Source: Nitrospirota bacterium (GTDB taxonomy: Bacteria > Nitrospirota > CAKKRA01 > 9FT-COMBO-42-15). Taken from it: a stretch of 14,020 bases of DNA. Shown in pieces: positions 7,565 to 14,020 of the stretch; position 1 is the stretch's first letter; the number at the start of each line of letters is the position of its first letter. The stretch covers positions 1-14,020 of the forward strand of contig JAHFEP010000010.1 in assembly GCA_023248415.1 (NCBI GenBank), written 5' to 3'. The translations under genes were made by a program, and so were the position numbers. Below the pieces are notes generated by a model. The model was not told the DNA's origin and ran no database searches. It saw only the letters and a program-made list of their open reading frames with translations.

Positions 7565-9497
7565 GGTTATTAAATTATTTTTATTTCTTTTTATTTTCTG
7601 GAATAATCTTTCATTAGCAGAAATATCCTCAACAGAGGTTGGAACAGCGCCGCCAAAAACACCTTCACAAAAACCTGAAGATGTAAGGGTTATAAAGATA
7701 GGGGATGCAGCACAGGATGTTGAATTAAAAAAGATTGATGCCGAATGGAATATTGCAAGAAACCATCTAAAAAATAATGATATTAACAATGCCATTGCAT
7801 CACTTGAAAAGATCAAAAAACTGCAGAAAGAATCAAACCTCCAAAACTTAGAATATATTACTGCAGTCCTCTTAAGAAAAGCCAATACATTATTAATAGA
7901 GTCAAGGCTTAATGAAGCTATCTATCTTTCCAATATTGCCATAGAACTTTCACCAGATTTTTATCCTGCATACTATACGCAGGGAAAAATCTTGTGGAGA
8001 AATAATAAGATTTCTGCGATTAACAGCTACATTACAGGTTTCAAGACCGCCTTTTCAGATTTTATACATACCTTTATACGAATCGGTGATTTCTTTATCA
8101 TTGGAACAGCGGCCTTCCTTCTTAGCATGTTTATATTCTTTGTAATTACGATTATAAAATATTTTCCATTGCTAAAGCATAATCTACAGGAGATTACTGA
8201 AAGCCCCTATCTTCAGCCTTATCTGACCTTTATCCCTTGGTTAATACTGTTATTGCCTCTTTTAATTTTTGGGCCTTTAATAGCCTTTTTCATGTGGATT
8301 ATCCTTTTGTGGCTTTATTTAAGCAATAAGGAGCGGGTAATAGTATTTTTGTTTATCCTATTCATTGCATATTCACAAACGCTCTTTTCATATTACAGCA
8401 TTTTCTTAACAGCAAGAGAGGCATCTGCCTTGAATGCAATAATAAAGATTGAAAAGGGTTACTGGAATAATGAGATATATGATGAATTGATTGAAACGAT
8501 AAAAAAAGACCCTACAAACAAGAGGGCATTTTATGCGCTTGGAATATTGGATAAGAATATGAAGGAATATGAAAAGGCTATTGCCCATTATCAGAGGGCA
8601 ACTGTTATAGACCCAAATTATGCAAAGGTATATAATAATCTTGGAAATATCTACTTTTTGCAAAAGGATTACGATAGGGCAATAGAAAATTACAAAAATG
8701 CGATTGAAAAAGACAATACGCTTATATCTTCATATTTTAATCTAAGCCAGACTTACAGAGAGAAGTTTAATTTTGTGGAGGGCGAAAAGGTCTTTCAAAC
8801 AGCAAGAATCAAAAGCCCTGATTTGATTAATTATTATGTTAATTTAGTCCGTAATAACCCGAGGCAACTAATTATTGATGAGGGCATTTCTTTTAATGAT
8901 ATTTTTATTCAAGCCTTTAAATATCCTGAAAATCAAGATACTTTTGTCCCAAAAATTTGGAATATCTTTGAAAAAAGGATAAAATTAAATGACACAATAA
9001 AATATGTTATTATCCTTTGTTCTTTGATACTCTTTTTGTTCCTTTTAAGAAAGAGTGTTCCGACAGCAGCATACTGCAGGGAATGCGGCAAGGTCATCTG
9101 CCCCAAATGCCACAGGTCTTTGCTTTATAAAGGACTTTGTTCGCAATGTTTAAGGACATTTGCTCAATTTGACGGGATTGTTAAAAAGGAACAGGCTGAA
9201 CAACATGTGTCATTTAATAGATTTCAAAAAAGGGATGCATTAATTATGCAGATATCATCATTAATTATTCCGGGGGCAGGGCATATTTACTACGGTATGA
9301 CCTTTAAAGGTTTTACTTATGTTTTTCTATTTATTTTTACAATAGCTTACTTATTAGCCGGCAGTAGTATGATATATGCAGATAACTTTTTTTATAAAGA
9401 GAAGGATATAATACACAAAACATCTATCTTTGTTTTTTTAATTATAATTTATTCACTATCGTCTTATAAGATTTATAAAATCAGGAGCGGGGGTTAA
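7554..9497 (+). CDS. Membrane protein with signal peptide, two TPR regions, multiple TM segments, zinc ribbon and TM2-like C-terminus; function unknown
   Basis: No named family is recognised over the full 647 aa. Residues 1-22 look like a signal peptide or anchor (ending LSLA). TPR-like helices span about 60-165. Four hydrophobic helices lie at about 178-283, including a split pair around IFGPLIAFF. A clearer TPR array occupies about 290-420 (for example YALGILDKNMKEYEKAIAHY). One TM lies at about 483-499. Six cysteines, CxxC-x4-CxxC-x9-CxxC (508, 511, 516, 519, 529, 532), form a zinc ribbon. The C-terminus has the hydrophobic SLIIPGAGHIYYGMTFKGF, reminiscent of TM2 proteins, and two more helices. 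Positive charges suggest periplasmic TPR regions and a cytoplasmic ribbon (inference). ATG 7554 is chosen because AAGAGGG (7538-7544) is 9 bases upstream; the in-frame TTG at 7545 would touch that site. It ends 2 bases before the next gene, probably co-translated with it. Confidence 0.85.
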   Translation: MLLKVIKLFLFLFIFWNNLSLAEISSTEVGTAPPKTPSQKPEDVRVIKIGDAAQDVELKKIDAEWNIARNHLKNNDINNAIASLEKIKKLQKESNLQNLEYITAVLLRKANTLLIESRLNEAIYLSNIAIELSPDFYPAYYTQGKILWRNNKISAINSYITGFKTAFSDFIHTFIRIGDFFIIGTAAFLLSMFIFFVITIIKYFPLLKHNLQEITESPYLQPYLTFIPWLILLLPLLIFGPLIAFFMWIILLWLYLSNKERVIVFLFILFIAYSQTLFSYYSIFLTAREASALNAIIKIEKGYWNNEIYDELIETIKKDPTNKRAFYALGILDKNMKEYEKAIAHYQRATVIDPNYAKVYNNLGNIYFLQKDYDRAIENYKNAIEKDNTLISSYFNLSQTYREKFNFVEGEKVFQTARIKSPDLINYYVNLVRNNPRQLIIDEGISFNDIFIQAFKYPENQDTFVPKIWNIFEKRIKLNDTIKYVIILCSLILFLFLLRKSVPTAAYCRECGKVICPKCHRSLLYKGLCSQCLRTFAQFDGIVKKEQAEQHVSFNRFQKRDALIMQISSLIIPGAGHIYYGMTFKGFTYVFLFIFTIAYLLAGSSMIYADNFFYKEKDIIHKTSIFVFLIIIYSLSSYKIYKIRSGG

Positions 9498-9499
9498 CC

Positions 9500-10702
9500 A
9501 TGGCATTAGAAGGTGCAATTTCTGATTTCGGACTGGCAGATATTTTTCAGCTTATAAGCCTTCAGAAAAAATCTGGTGAGCTGATGCTTAACAATAAAGA
9601 ATTATCTATAACTGTCCTGTTTGAAAATGGAATGATTGTTGGCGCTGAAACCACCAGCAGGGATGAGCCTGACAGGATTGGAAGGATACTTGTCAGGACA
9701 AAAAAGATATCTGAAAAACAATTAAATGATATTCTAAAGACCCAAAAGAAAAAAGAAAAGAAGTTAGGCAATATCCTTCTTGAAGCTAACTTGATAAACG
9801 ATAGCGAGCTAAAGGAGGTTTTACAATTACAATTAGCTGAAACAGTGCTTCAGTTATTTGCATGGAAAGAGGGTAATTATAGTTTTGAGCAAAAAGATGT
9901 ATTATATGATAATAACTTAATAACTCCTTTAAATACAGAATTTATATTAATGGAAGGTATAAGGATGGTTGATGAATGGCCATTGATTGAGAAAAATATA
10001 CCTTCCCTTAAGATTATTTTTACAAAGGCAGAGGATGCAGCTCCAAAAAAGAAAGAGCTTAAGGATGCTACTGGTTTAGAGGATATCTTCTTTGCCTTAG
10101 ACGATGAATCAGTTAGTTCTTTTTCAAAGGATGAAGAAAAAATACTAAATCTCATAGACGGGATTCGTGATATTCAGGAGATAATTGATTTAAGCAAATT
10201 AGGCCACTTTGAGACATGCAAGATACTCTCAAATCTTTATACAAATGGTGTTATTAGAAAGGTAAAAGAACAGGCATCTGGCAAGGCAGGATTTGAAATT
10301 AACTTTCTTGCTGAGATTAAAGAGTTTCTTGCGCCTTCTTTAAAATACTTAAATTACGGTTTAATAATTATGATATTAATATATATAGCATTTTATTTGA
10401 GATTAACAGAGAGCCTGGCTGCTAATTATTACGCTTATAAGGAAGGGGCTGGTTATCTGAACGAGCATATTGTAAAGAGCAGGATTAGCAGTATACGATT
10501 TGCCATAGAGACCTATTATTATGAAAATGGAAGCTACCCAAAAAATCTTAGCACGCTCTTTGAACAAAAATTTTTATCTAAAAAAGATTTAATTGACCCC
10601 TGGGGCAGAGAGTATATTTATGAGCTGATTTCCACAAGGTCTTATAAGCTTCAATCATTAGGGAAGGATGGCCTTAAGGGAACATCAGATGATGTTTCGT
10701 AG
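9500..10702 (+). CDS. DUF4388 / GspE_N-like protein with one TM and a GspG-pseudopilin-like periplasmic head
   Basis: The 400-aa protein is a mosaic. Residues 1-55 (ALEGAISDFGLADIFQLI, followed by KSGELMLNN) match the DUF4388/PATAN-like start found in bacterial signalling proteins. Residues 58-118 (RIGRILVRTKKISEKQLNDI, then KLGNILLEANLINDSELKEV) resemble the GspE_N/MshEN helical module. Residues 208-256 look like a winged helix. A single TM lies at 282-300. Residues 325-400 resemble the C-terminal head of major pseudopilin GspG: IRFAIETYYYENGSYPKNL (332-350), DPWGREYIYE (366-375) and SLGKDGLKGTSDD (386-398), the last like the GspG calcium loop. There is no prepilin peptidase motif, so it is probably a fixed membrane protein with a cytoplasmic sensor-like N-terminus and a periplasmic head. 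Start ATG 9500 has AGGAG at 9483-9487. Function unknown; the domain calls are from pattern recognition. Confidence 0.87.
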   Translation: MALEGAISDFGLADIFQLISLQKKSGELMLNNKELSITVLFENGMIVGAETTSRDEPDRIGRILVRTKKISEKQLNDILKTQKKKEKKLGNILLEANLINDSELKEVLQLQLAETVLQLFAWKEGNYSFEQKDVLYDNNLITPLNTEFILMEGIRMVDEWPLIEKNIPSLKIIFTKAEDAAPKKKELKDATGLEDIFFALDDESVSSFSKDEEKILNLIDGIRDIQEIIDLSKLGHFETCKILSNLYTNGVIRKVKEQASGKAGFEINFLAEIKEFLAPSLKYLNYGLIIMILIYIAFYLRLTESLAANYYAYKEGAGYLNEHIVKSRISSIRFAIETYYYENGSYPKNLSTLFEQKFLSKKDLIDPWGREYIYELISTRSYKLQSLGKDGLKGTSDDVS

Positions 10703-10731
10703 AGTTTACATAAGATACATTATCAGACATT
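10703..10731. other. Short spacer before the menaquinone block
   Basis: These 29 bases are the longest gap between adjacent genes in the window. The spacer is AT-rich and contains no clear ribosome binding site, no paired -35/-10 boxes at usual spacing and no hairpin with a T tract. It marks the change from the DUF4388 gene to menaquinone genes and would be the natural place for an internal promoter, but none can be supported from sequence. Confidence 0.5.
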
Positions 10732-12045
10732 ATGATTTTAAGCGCTGAAATAGTCCTGCCAATATCCAAGCCGCTAATTTTTGACGGCGCAGTTCTGATC
10801 GAAAATGGTAAGATTATTGAGCTTGGCCCTTTAGATAATATTAAAAGTAAATACAGGGGCCATGAATGTATAACTTTTGAAAATGCCGTGCTATTGCCCG
10901 GGCTTATTAACCTTCATACTCATCTTGAACTAACGGCAATTAATAAGATAATTTTAAAAGATAAAGCAGATTTTATTGGTTGGATATTAGCCCTTGTAGA
11001 GCTAAAAAAAGGTGTTTCAAAATCTGAGATTAATAACGGAATTAAAAATGGCATAAAGGAGATAACAGCTACTGGAACAACAACAATTGCTGACATAACT
11101 ACAAGAAATACCTTTTCCCCTGTTTCTGCCTGTGGAGAGAGTTTTAACGCAATAAAGAATGCAGGTTTAAGGGGAACTGTATTTTTAGAGGTAATAAACT
11201 TTGACCATTCATCGGCTGATGATTACTGGAATGACACCACTAAGATAATAGAGATGTTGAGAAAAAATGAGAATGATTTGTTATCAGTCGGCATTGCGCC
11301 TCATTCAATATATTCTGTTTCTTCAAAGCTGTTAAAAATAGCAAGGGATTATACAATTAAAGAAAAAATGAAGATGTCAATGCATGTGGCAGAATCAATG
11401 GAAGAAAAAGAATTTGTGTCTAAGAATAAAGGCAGCATAAGGGATATATACCACAAAAAATTCAAATGGGATGGCAAAAGGGATTTTAAAAGATATCTAT
11501 CTTCAATTAAATATATTGATAAAAATGGACTGTTAAATAAAGATATGCTAACAGTCCATTGCGTTAATTTAAACGAGGAGGACATAAGGCTGTTAAAAGA
11601 ACGAAACACGTCTGTTGTTCACTGCCCTCGCAGCAACACATTCATTGGTGTTGGTGTAGCGCCTTTTGACAGGTTAATTTCAAATGGCATTAATGTTGGA
11701 ATTGGAACAGACAGTTATGCAAGCAATTACAGCCTGAGTATGTGGGATGAGATGAGATTTGCCTATCTCCTGCACCGTAAAACTAATAACTCAGATATTA
11801 AGGCAGAAGATATAATTAAATGCGGAACAATCAATGGCGCAAAGGCATTGGGTATTAACAATAAGATTGGAACCCTTGATGTAGGCAAGGACGCAGACTT
11901 AATTGCAGTCAGGCTTCACAAAAAGGATATAGATATCTACCGTGACCTGCTTTTGAATACAAAGTCAGATGATATTTTAATGACAATGGTTGCAGGGAAG
12001 ATTATTTATTCATCAGGCATAGAAGGATTAAAAAGTGTCAATTAA
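10732..12045 (+). CDS. mqnX: Amidohydrolase of the ATZ/TRZ (MtaD/SsnA-like) group, probably aminodeoxyfutalosine deaminase
   Basis: Likely deaminates 6-amino-6-deoxyfutalosine to futalosine, the step after MqnE in the futalosine route to menaquinone. The 437-aa protein has the metal-dependent hydrolase layout: a small beta domain at both ends and a TIM barrel. Metal ligands and active-site residues are visible as LPGLINLHTHLE (His62, His64), APHSIYS (His191), MHVAES (His218, Glu221), TVHCVN (His276), HCPRSN (His297) and GIGTDSYASN (Asp327), followed by the C-terminal GTLDVGKDADLIAV (380-393). Motifs alone would also fit S-adenosylhomocysteine/methylthioadenosine deaminases or guanine deaminase; the specific call rests on the 11-base overlap with mqnE and on mqnC next. 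No strong ribosome binding site is seen before ATG 10732. Family certain, substrate inferred. Confidence 0.82.
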   Translation: MILSAEIVLPISKPLIFDGAVLIENGKIIELGPLDNIKSKYRGHECITFENAVLLPGLINLHTHLELTAINKIILKDKADFIGWILALVELKKGVSKSEINNGIKNGIKEITATGTTTIADITTRNTFSPVSACGESFNAIKNAGLRGTVFLEVINFDHSSADDYWNDTTKIIEMLRKNENDLLSVGIAPHSIYSVSSKLLKIARDYTIKEKMKMSMHVAESMEEKEFVSKNKGSIRDIYHKKFKWDGKRDFKRYLSSIKYIDKNGLLNKDMLTVHCVNLNEEDIRLLKERNTSVVHCPRSNTFIGVGVAPFDRLISNGINVGIGTDSYASNYSLSMWDEMRFAYLLHRKTNNSDIKAEDIIKCGTINGAKALGINNKIGTLDVGKDADLIAVRLHKKDIDIYRDLLLNTKSDDILMTMVAGKIIYSSGIEGLKSVN

Positions 12046-13123
12046 TAAGATTGCAAACAAGGTCTATACGGATGAAAGGATCACCACAGATGAGGCATTA
12101 GAGTTATTTAATTCAAATGATATTATACAGCTCGGCAGAATTGCATCCTTTGCTGCAGAAAAAAAGAATGGAAAGAGCGCCTATTTTATTCATAACAGGC
12201 ATATCAACCCAACAAATATCTGTGTTAACAGATGTAAATTTTGTGCATTCAGCAAAGATAAGGGAGAGGATGGGTCGTATCAGCTTAGTGTTGAAGATAT
12301 ATTAGCAAAGGCAAGAAGCTCTGAAAAAGGCGTTACTGAGTTTCATATTGTCGGCGGCCTGCACCCTGACCTTCCTTTTGAATTTTATTTGGATATGTTA
12401 ATGGCGCTAAAAAGAGAATTTCCAGCAATCCATGTCCAAGCATTTACAGCAGTAGAAATTGATTATTTCTCAAGGATATCTAACTTGCCTATTAAAGAAA
12501 CACTTTGGAGATTAAAACAGGCTGGTCTTGGCTCTATGCCAGGCGGCGGCGCAGAGATTTTTAATGCAAATGTAAGAAATGCTATCTGTGAAGAGAAGAT
12601 TACAGGCAAAAGATGGCTTGAGGTAATGGAAATAGCCCATTCCATCGGCCTTCGTTCCAATGCAACTATGCTTTATGGCCATATTGAGGTGTACAAAGAC
12701 AGGGTTGAACACATGAATTCTCTGAGAGAGCTTCAGGATAGAACTGGCGGTTTTCAGGCTTTTATCCCCCTGCCCTTTCATCCTAAGAACACTAAAATTG
12801 ACAGACCCTTTAAAGAGACAACAGGCCTTGATGACTTAAAGACACTTGCTATATCCAGAATCTTCCTTGATAATTTTGCTCATATAAAGGCATTCTGGAT
12901 AATGCTCGGTGAAAAGATGGCGCAGGTCTCTTTAAATTTTGGCGTTGATGATATTGACGGCACAGTTGTAGAAGAAAAAATAACCCATTCAGCAGGCGCT
13001 GCAACAGCAGAAGAGATGACAAAAGACGAAATTATTAATCTGATAAAGAAGGCTGATAAGATTCCTATAGAAAGGGATACGCTCTATAACATAGTAAAGG
13101 AATATGAATATGCCAGTGTGTAA
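12035..13123 (+). CDS. mqnE: Aminodeoxyfutalosine synthase (radical SAM)
   Basis: Joins 3-[(1-carboxyvinyl)oxy]benzoate with the adenosyl part of S-adenosylmethionine to make aminodeoxyfutalosine in menaquinone synthesis. The 362-aa protein carries the radical SAM [4Fe-4S] motif Cys63-x3-Cys67-x2-Cys70 within NICVNRCKFCAF, then HIVGGLHPDLPFE, KETLWRLKQAGLGSMPGGGA and FIPLPFHPKNTKI. FHPKN, rather than the FQPGN of MqnC, supports MqnE over its paralogue. The start is GTG at 12035 with AGAAGGA at 12021-12027; it overlaps the amidohydrolase by 11 bases and mqnC by 14 bases, implying coupled translation. It shares much sequence with mqnC, including an identical 20-base run (12539-12558 and 13638-13657), as expected for homologous enzymes. 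Length and motifs are complete. Confidence 0.94.
   Translation: MSINKIANKVYTDERITTDEALELFNSNDIIQLGRIASFAAEKKNGKSAYFIHNRHINPTNICVNRCKFCAFSKDKGEDGSYQLSVEDILAKARSSEKGVTEFHIVGGLHPDLPFEFYLDMLMALKREFPAIHVQAFTAVEIDYFSRISNLPIKETLWRLKQAGLGSMPGGGAEIFNANVRNAICEEKITGKRWLEVMEIAHSIGLRSNATMLYGHIEVYKDRVEHMNSLRELQDRTGGFQAFIPLPFHPKNTKIDRPFKETTGLDDLKTLAISRIFLDNFAHIKAFWIMLGEKMAQVSLNFGVDDIDGTVVEEKITHSAGAATAEEMTKDEIINLIKKADKIPIERDTLYNIVKEYEYASV
13096..13112 (+). promoter_or_regulatory. Ribosome binding site deciding the mqnC start
   Basis: AAAGGA at 13096-13101 lies 8 bases before ATG 13110 but only 2 bases before the in-frame ATG at 13104, so 13110 is preferred. The site is inside the 3' end of mqnE, which supports translational coupling of the two radical SAM enzymes. 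Confidence 0.6.
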
Positions 13124-14020
13124 TACAATAGAAAAGAAAGAGGCTGTTATTGACAAAATAAAATCAGGGCAGAGAATTTATGAGAAAGAGGCATTAATAC
13201 TTCTTGAAGATGCAGACCTCTTAACCTTGGGTGAGCTTGCAGATAATATAAGAAAGAGGCTTCATCCTGAGAACATTGTAACCTTTGTTGTAGACAGGAA
13301 TATCAATTATACAAATATCTGCCTTAACCAGTGCAGCTTCTGTGCCTTTTACAGAAATAGGGATGCCCAAGATGCCTATGTCTTAAGCGAAGAAGACATA
13401 CACAAAAAGATTCGGGAGGCAATTGATTTAGGTGCAACACAGATACTATTACAGGGTGGGCTTCACTTTGAATTTGACATAACCTATTTTGAAGGGCTAT
13501 TAAAAAATATTAAAGACAGGTTCAACATACAGCTCCATGCCCTATCACCGCCAGAGGTCTATCACATTGCAAGGCAGTCAGGGCTTTCTATTAAAGAAAC
13601 AATTTCAAGATTAAAGACTGCTGGCTTGGATTCTATACCAGGCGGCGGCGCAGAGATATTAGTAGACAGGGTCAGGAAGCAGGTCAGCCCGAAAAAGATT
13701 AACTCAAATGAATGGGCAGAGGTAATGATAGAGGCGCACAAACTCGGTCTGCCTACAACTGCAACAATGATGTTCGGAAGCATTGAAACTCATGAGGAGA
13801 TAATTGAGCATCTTACATTAATCCGAGACATACAGGATAAAACAAAGGGCTTCACAGCCTTTATACCTTGGTCATTCCAGCCGGGAAATACAAAATTAGG
13901 GTCAAAGGGACAAGTAGGGGCGGGTTTAAAACCCGCCCCTACTGCTACAGGTGTTGAGTATCTGAAAATACTTGCATTATCACGAATCTTTCTTGATAAT
14001 TTTAAAAATATCCAGGCATC
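13110..14020 (+). CDS. mqnC: Cyclic dehypoxanthine futalosine synthase (radical SAM), 3'-truncated by window edge, with in-frame repeat insertion
   Basis: Cyclises dehypoxanthine futalosine in the menaquinone futalosine pathway. The frame stays open to the window end (303 codons visible; the family is usually about 350-370 residues). The N-terminal region has EALILLEDADLLTLGELA, then NYTNICLNQCSFCAFYRN with the CxxxCxxC cluster-binding cysteines (about bases 13318-13341), LQGGLHFEFDI, LHALSPPEV, SRLKTAGLDSIPGGGAEIL and FIPWSFQPGNTKLG, all MqnC-like. Between NTKLG and the conserved TGVEYLKILALSRIFLDNF there is a GC-rich palindrome encoding VGAGLKPAPT (residues 269-278). In the adjacent paralogue mqnE the same interval (NTK to TG) is 9 residues shorter. 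The reading frame is conserved on both sides, so the gene appears functional. Confidence 0.95.
   Translation, partial: MPVCNTIEKKEAVIDKIKSGQRIYEKEALILLEDADLLTLGELADNIRKRLHPENIVTFVVDRNINYTNICLNQCSFCAFYRNRDAQDAYVLSEEDIHKKIREAIDLGATQILLQGGLHFEFDITYFEGLLKNIKDRFNIQLHALSPPEVYHIARQSGLSIKETISRLKTAGLDSIPGGGAEILVDRVRKQVSPKKINSNEWAEVMIEAHKLGLPTTATMMFGSIETHEEIIEHLTLIRDIQDKTKGFTAFIPWSFQPGNTKLGSKGQVGAGLKPAPTATGVEYLKILALSRIFLDNFKNIQA
13914..13942 (+). repeat. GC-rich perfect palindrome inserted in frame in mqnC
   Basis: Arms GTAGGGGCGGGTTT (13914-13927) and AAACCCGCCCCTAC (13929-13942) are perfect 14-base reverse complements around one A at 13928. The first arm starts exactly on a codon boundary, and the element is read as VGAGLKPAPT with the following base. 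It lies in the segment where MqnC is longer than its paralogue MqnE, and it is much more GC-rich than its surroundings. No T tract follows, so a terminator is unlikely. I recall GAGLKPAPT-like peptides as frequent in proteins of environmental Desulfobacterota and Nitrospirota genomes, suggesting a dispersed repeat family; this was not searched. Confidence 0.85.

Noticed and set aside
7505..7885. Minus-strand open frame of 126 codons, and other antisense frames such as 6108-6419, 4081-4380 and 9877-10155
   Set aside because: All lie opposite strongly supported + strand genes, show no recognisable domain and have composition expected of the shadow of AT-rich coding sequence.
10703..10731. Internal promoter before the menaquinone genes
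   Set aside because: No -35/-10 pair with acceptable spacing could be made in 29 bases; a TTTACA-like hexamer alone is not enough.
12117..12305. Second + strand frame of 62 codons inside mqnE
   Set aside because: It overlaps the conserved N-terminal part and the CxxxCxxC region of MqnE in another frame and resembles nothing recognisable.
12539..13657. Direct repeat CCAGGCGGCGGCGCAGAGAT at 12539-12558 and 13638-13657
   Set aside because: Both copies encode the conserved PGGGAEI segment of the homologous enzymes MqnE and MqnC, so common ancestry and shared function explain it without a mobile repeat.
13914..13942. Possible terminator or attenuator in mqnC
   Set aside because: There is no T tract after the 14-base stem, and conserved MqnC sequence continues in frame beyond it. 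An effect on mRNA folding remains possible but cannot be shown.

Overview
The window is an AT-rich stretch of bacterial chromosome in which every recognisable gene lies on the + strand. Spacers are at most about 30 bases, and most junctions are start/stop overlaps. Genes for Kdo, heptose and a secondary lipid A acyltransferase show a diderm (Gram-negative, LPS-making) organism. The futalosine menaquinone genes imply quinone-based, probably anaerobic or microaerophilic, respiration. Together with the dispersed-repeat style, this would suit Nitrospirota or Desulfobacterota-like lineages; that placement is inference from memory, and no marker gene in the window settles it.

Layout. (1) 1-5504, LPS inner-core sugar block: the 3' part of a heptose-7-phosphate kinase (rfaE1/hldE kinase domain), kdsB, pyrG, kdsA, kdsD and kdsC. 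These are all the steps from ribulose-5-phosphate to CMP-Kdo, plus CTP synthase, which makes the CTP that KdsB uses. (2) 5515-7564, lipid block: an LpxL/HtrB-type acyltransferase, pgsA and plsY. (3) 7554-10702, two poorly characterised membrane proteins: a signal-peptide/TPR/multi-TM/zinc-ribbon protein, and a DUF4388 + GspE_N-like + one TM + GspG-pseudopilin-head-like protein. (4) 10732-14020, menaquinone block: an amidohydrolase that is probably aminodeoxyfutalosine deaminase, mqnE, and mqnC running off the right edge.

The most unusual signals are two GC-rich perfect palindromes that sit in frame inside conserved enzymes. One is in kdsB (1210-1230, continuing into a G-rich tail to 1241). 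The other is in mqnC (13914-13942). Each keeps the frame open and adds a foreign peptide in a variable segment (PPFTKGGMGGL and VGAGLKPAPT). They look like two unrelated families of dispersed palindromic repeats that tolerate coding insertion, comparable in concept to the Rickettsia palindromic elements. The second notable signal is the pseudopilin-like head fused behind a DUF4388 regulatory module, next to a periplasmic-TPR membrane protein.

No tRNA, rRNA, CRISPR array, insertion sequence, rho-independent terminator or convincing promoter was seen. No gap without a gene exceeds 300 bases. The compact layout suggests one or a few long transcripts entering from the left.
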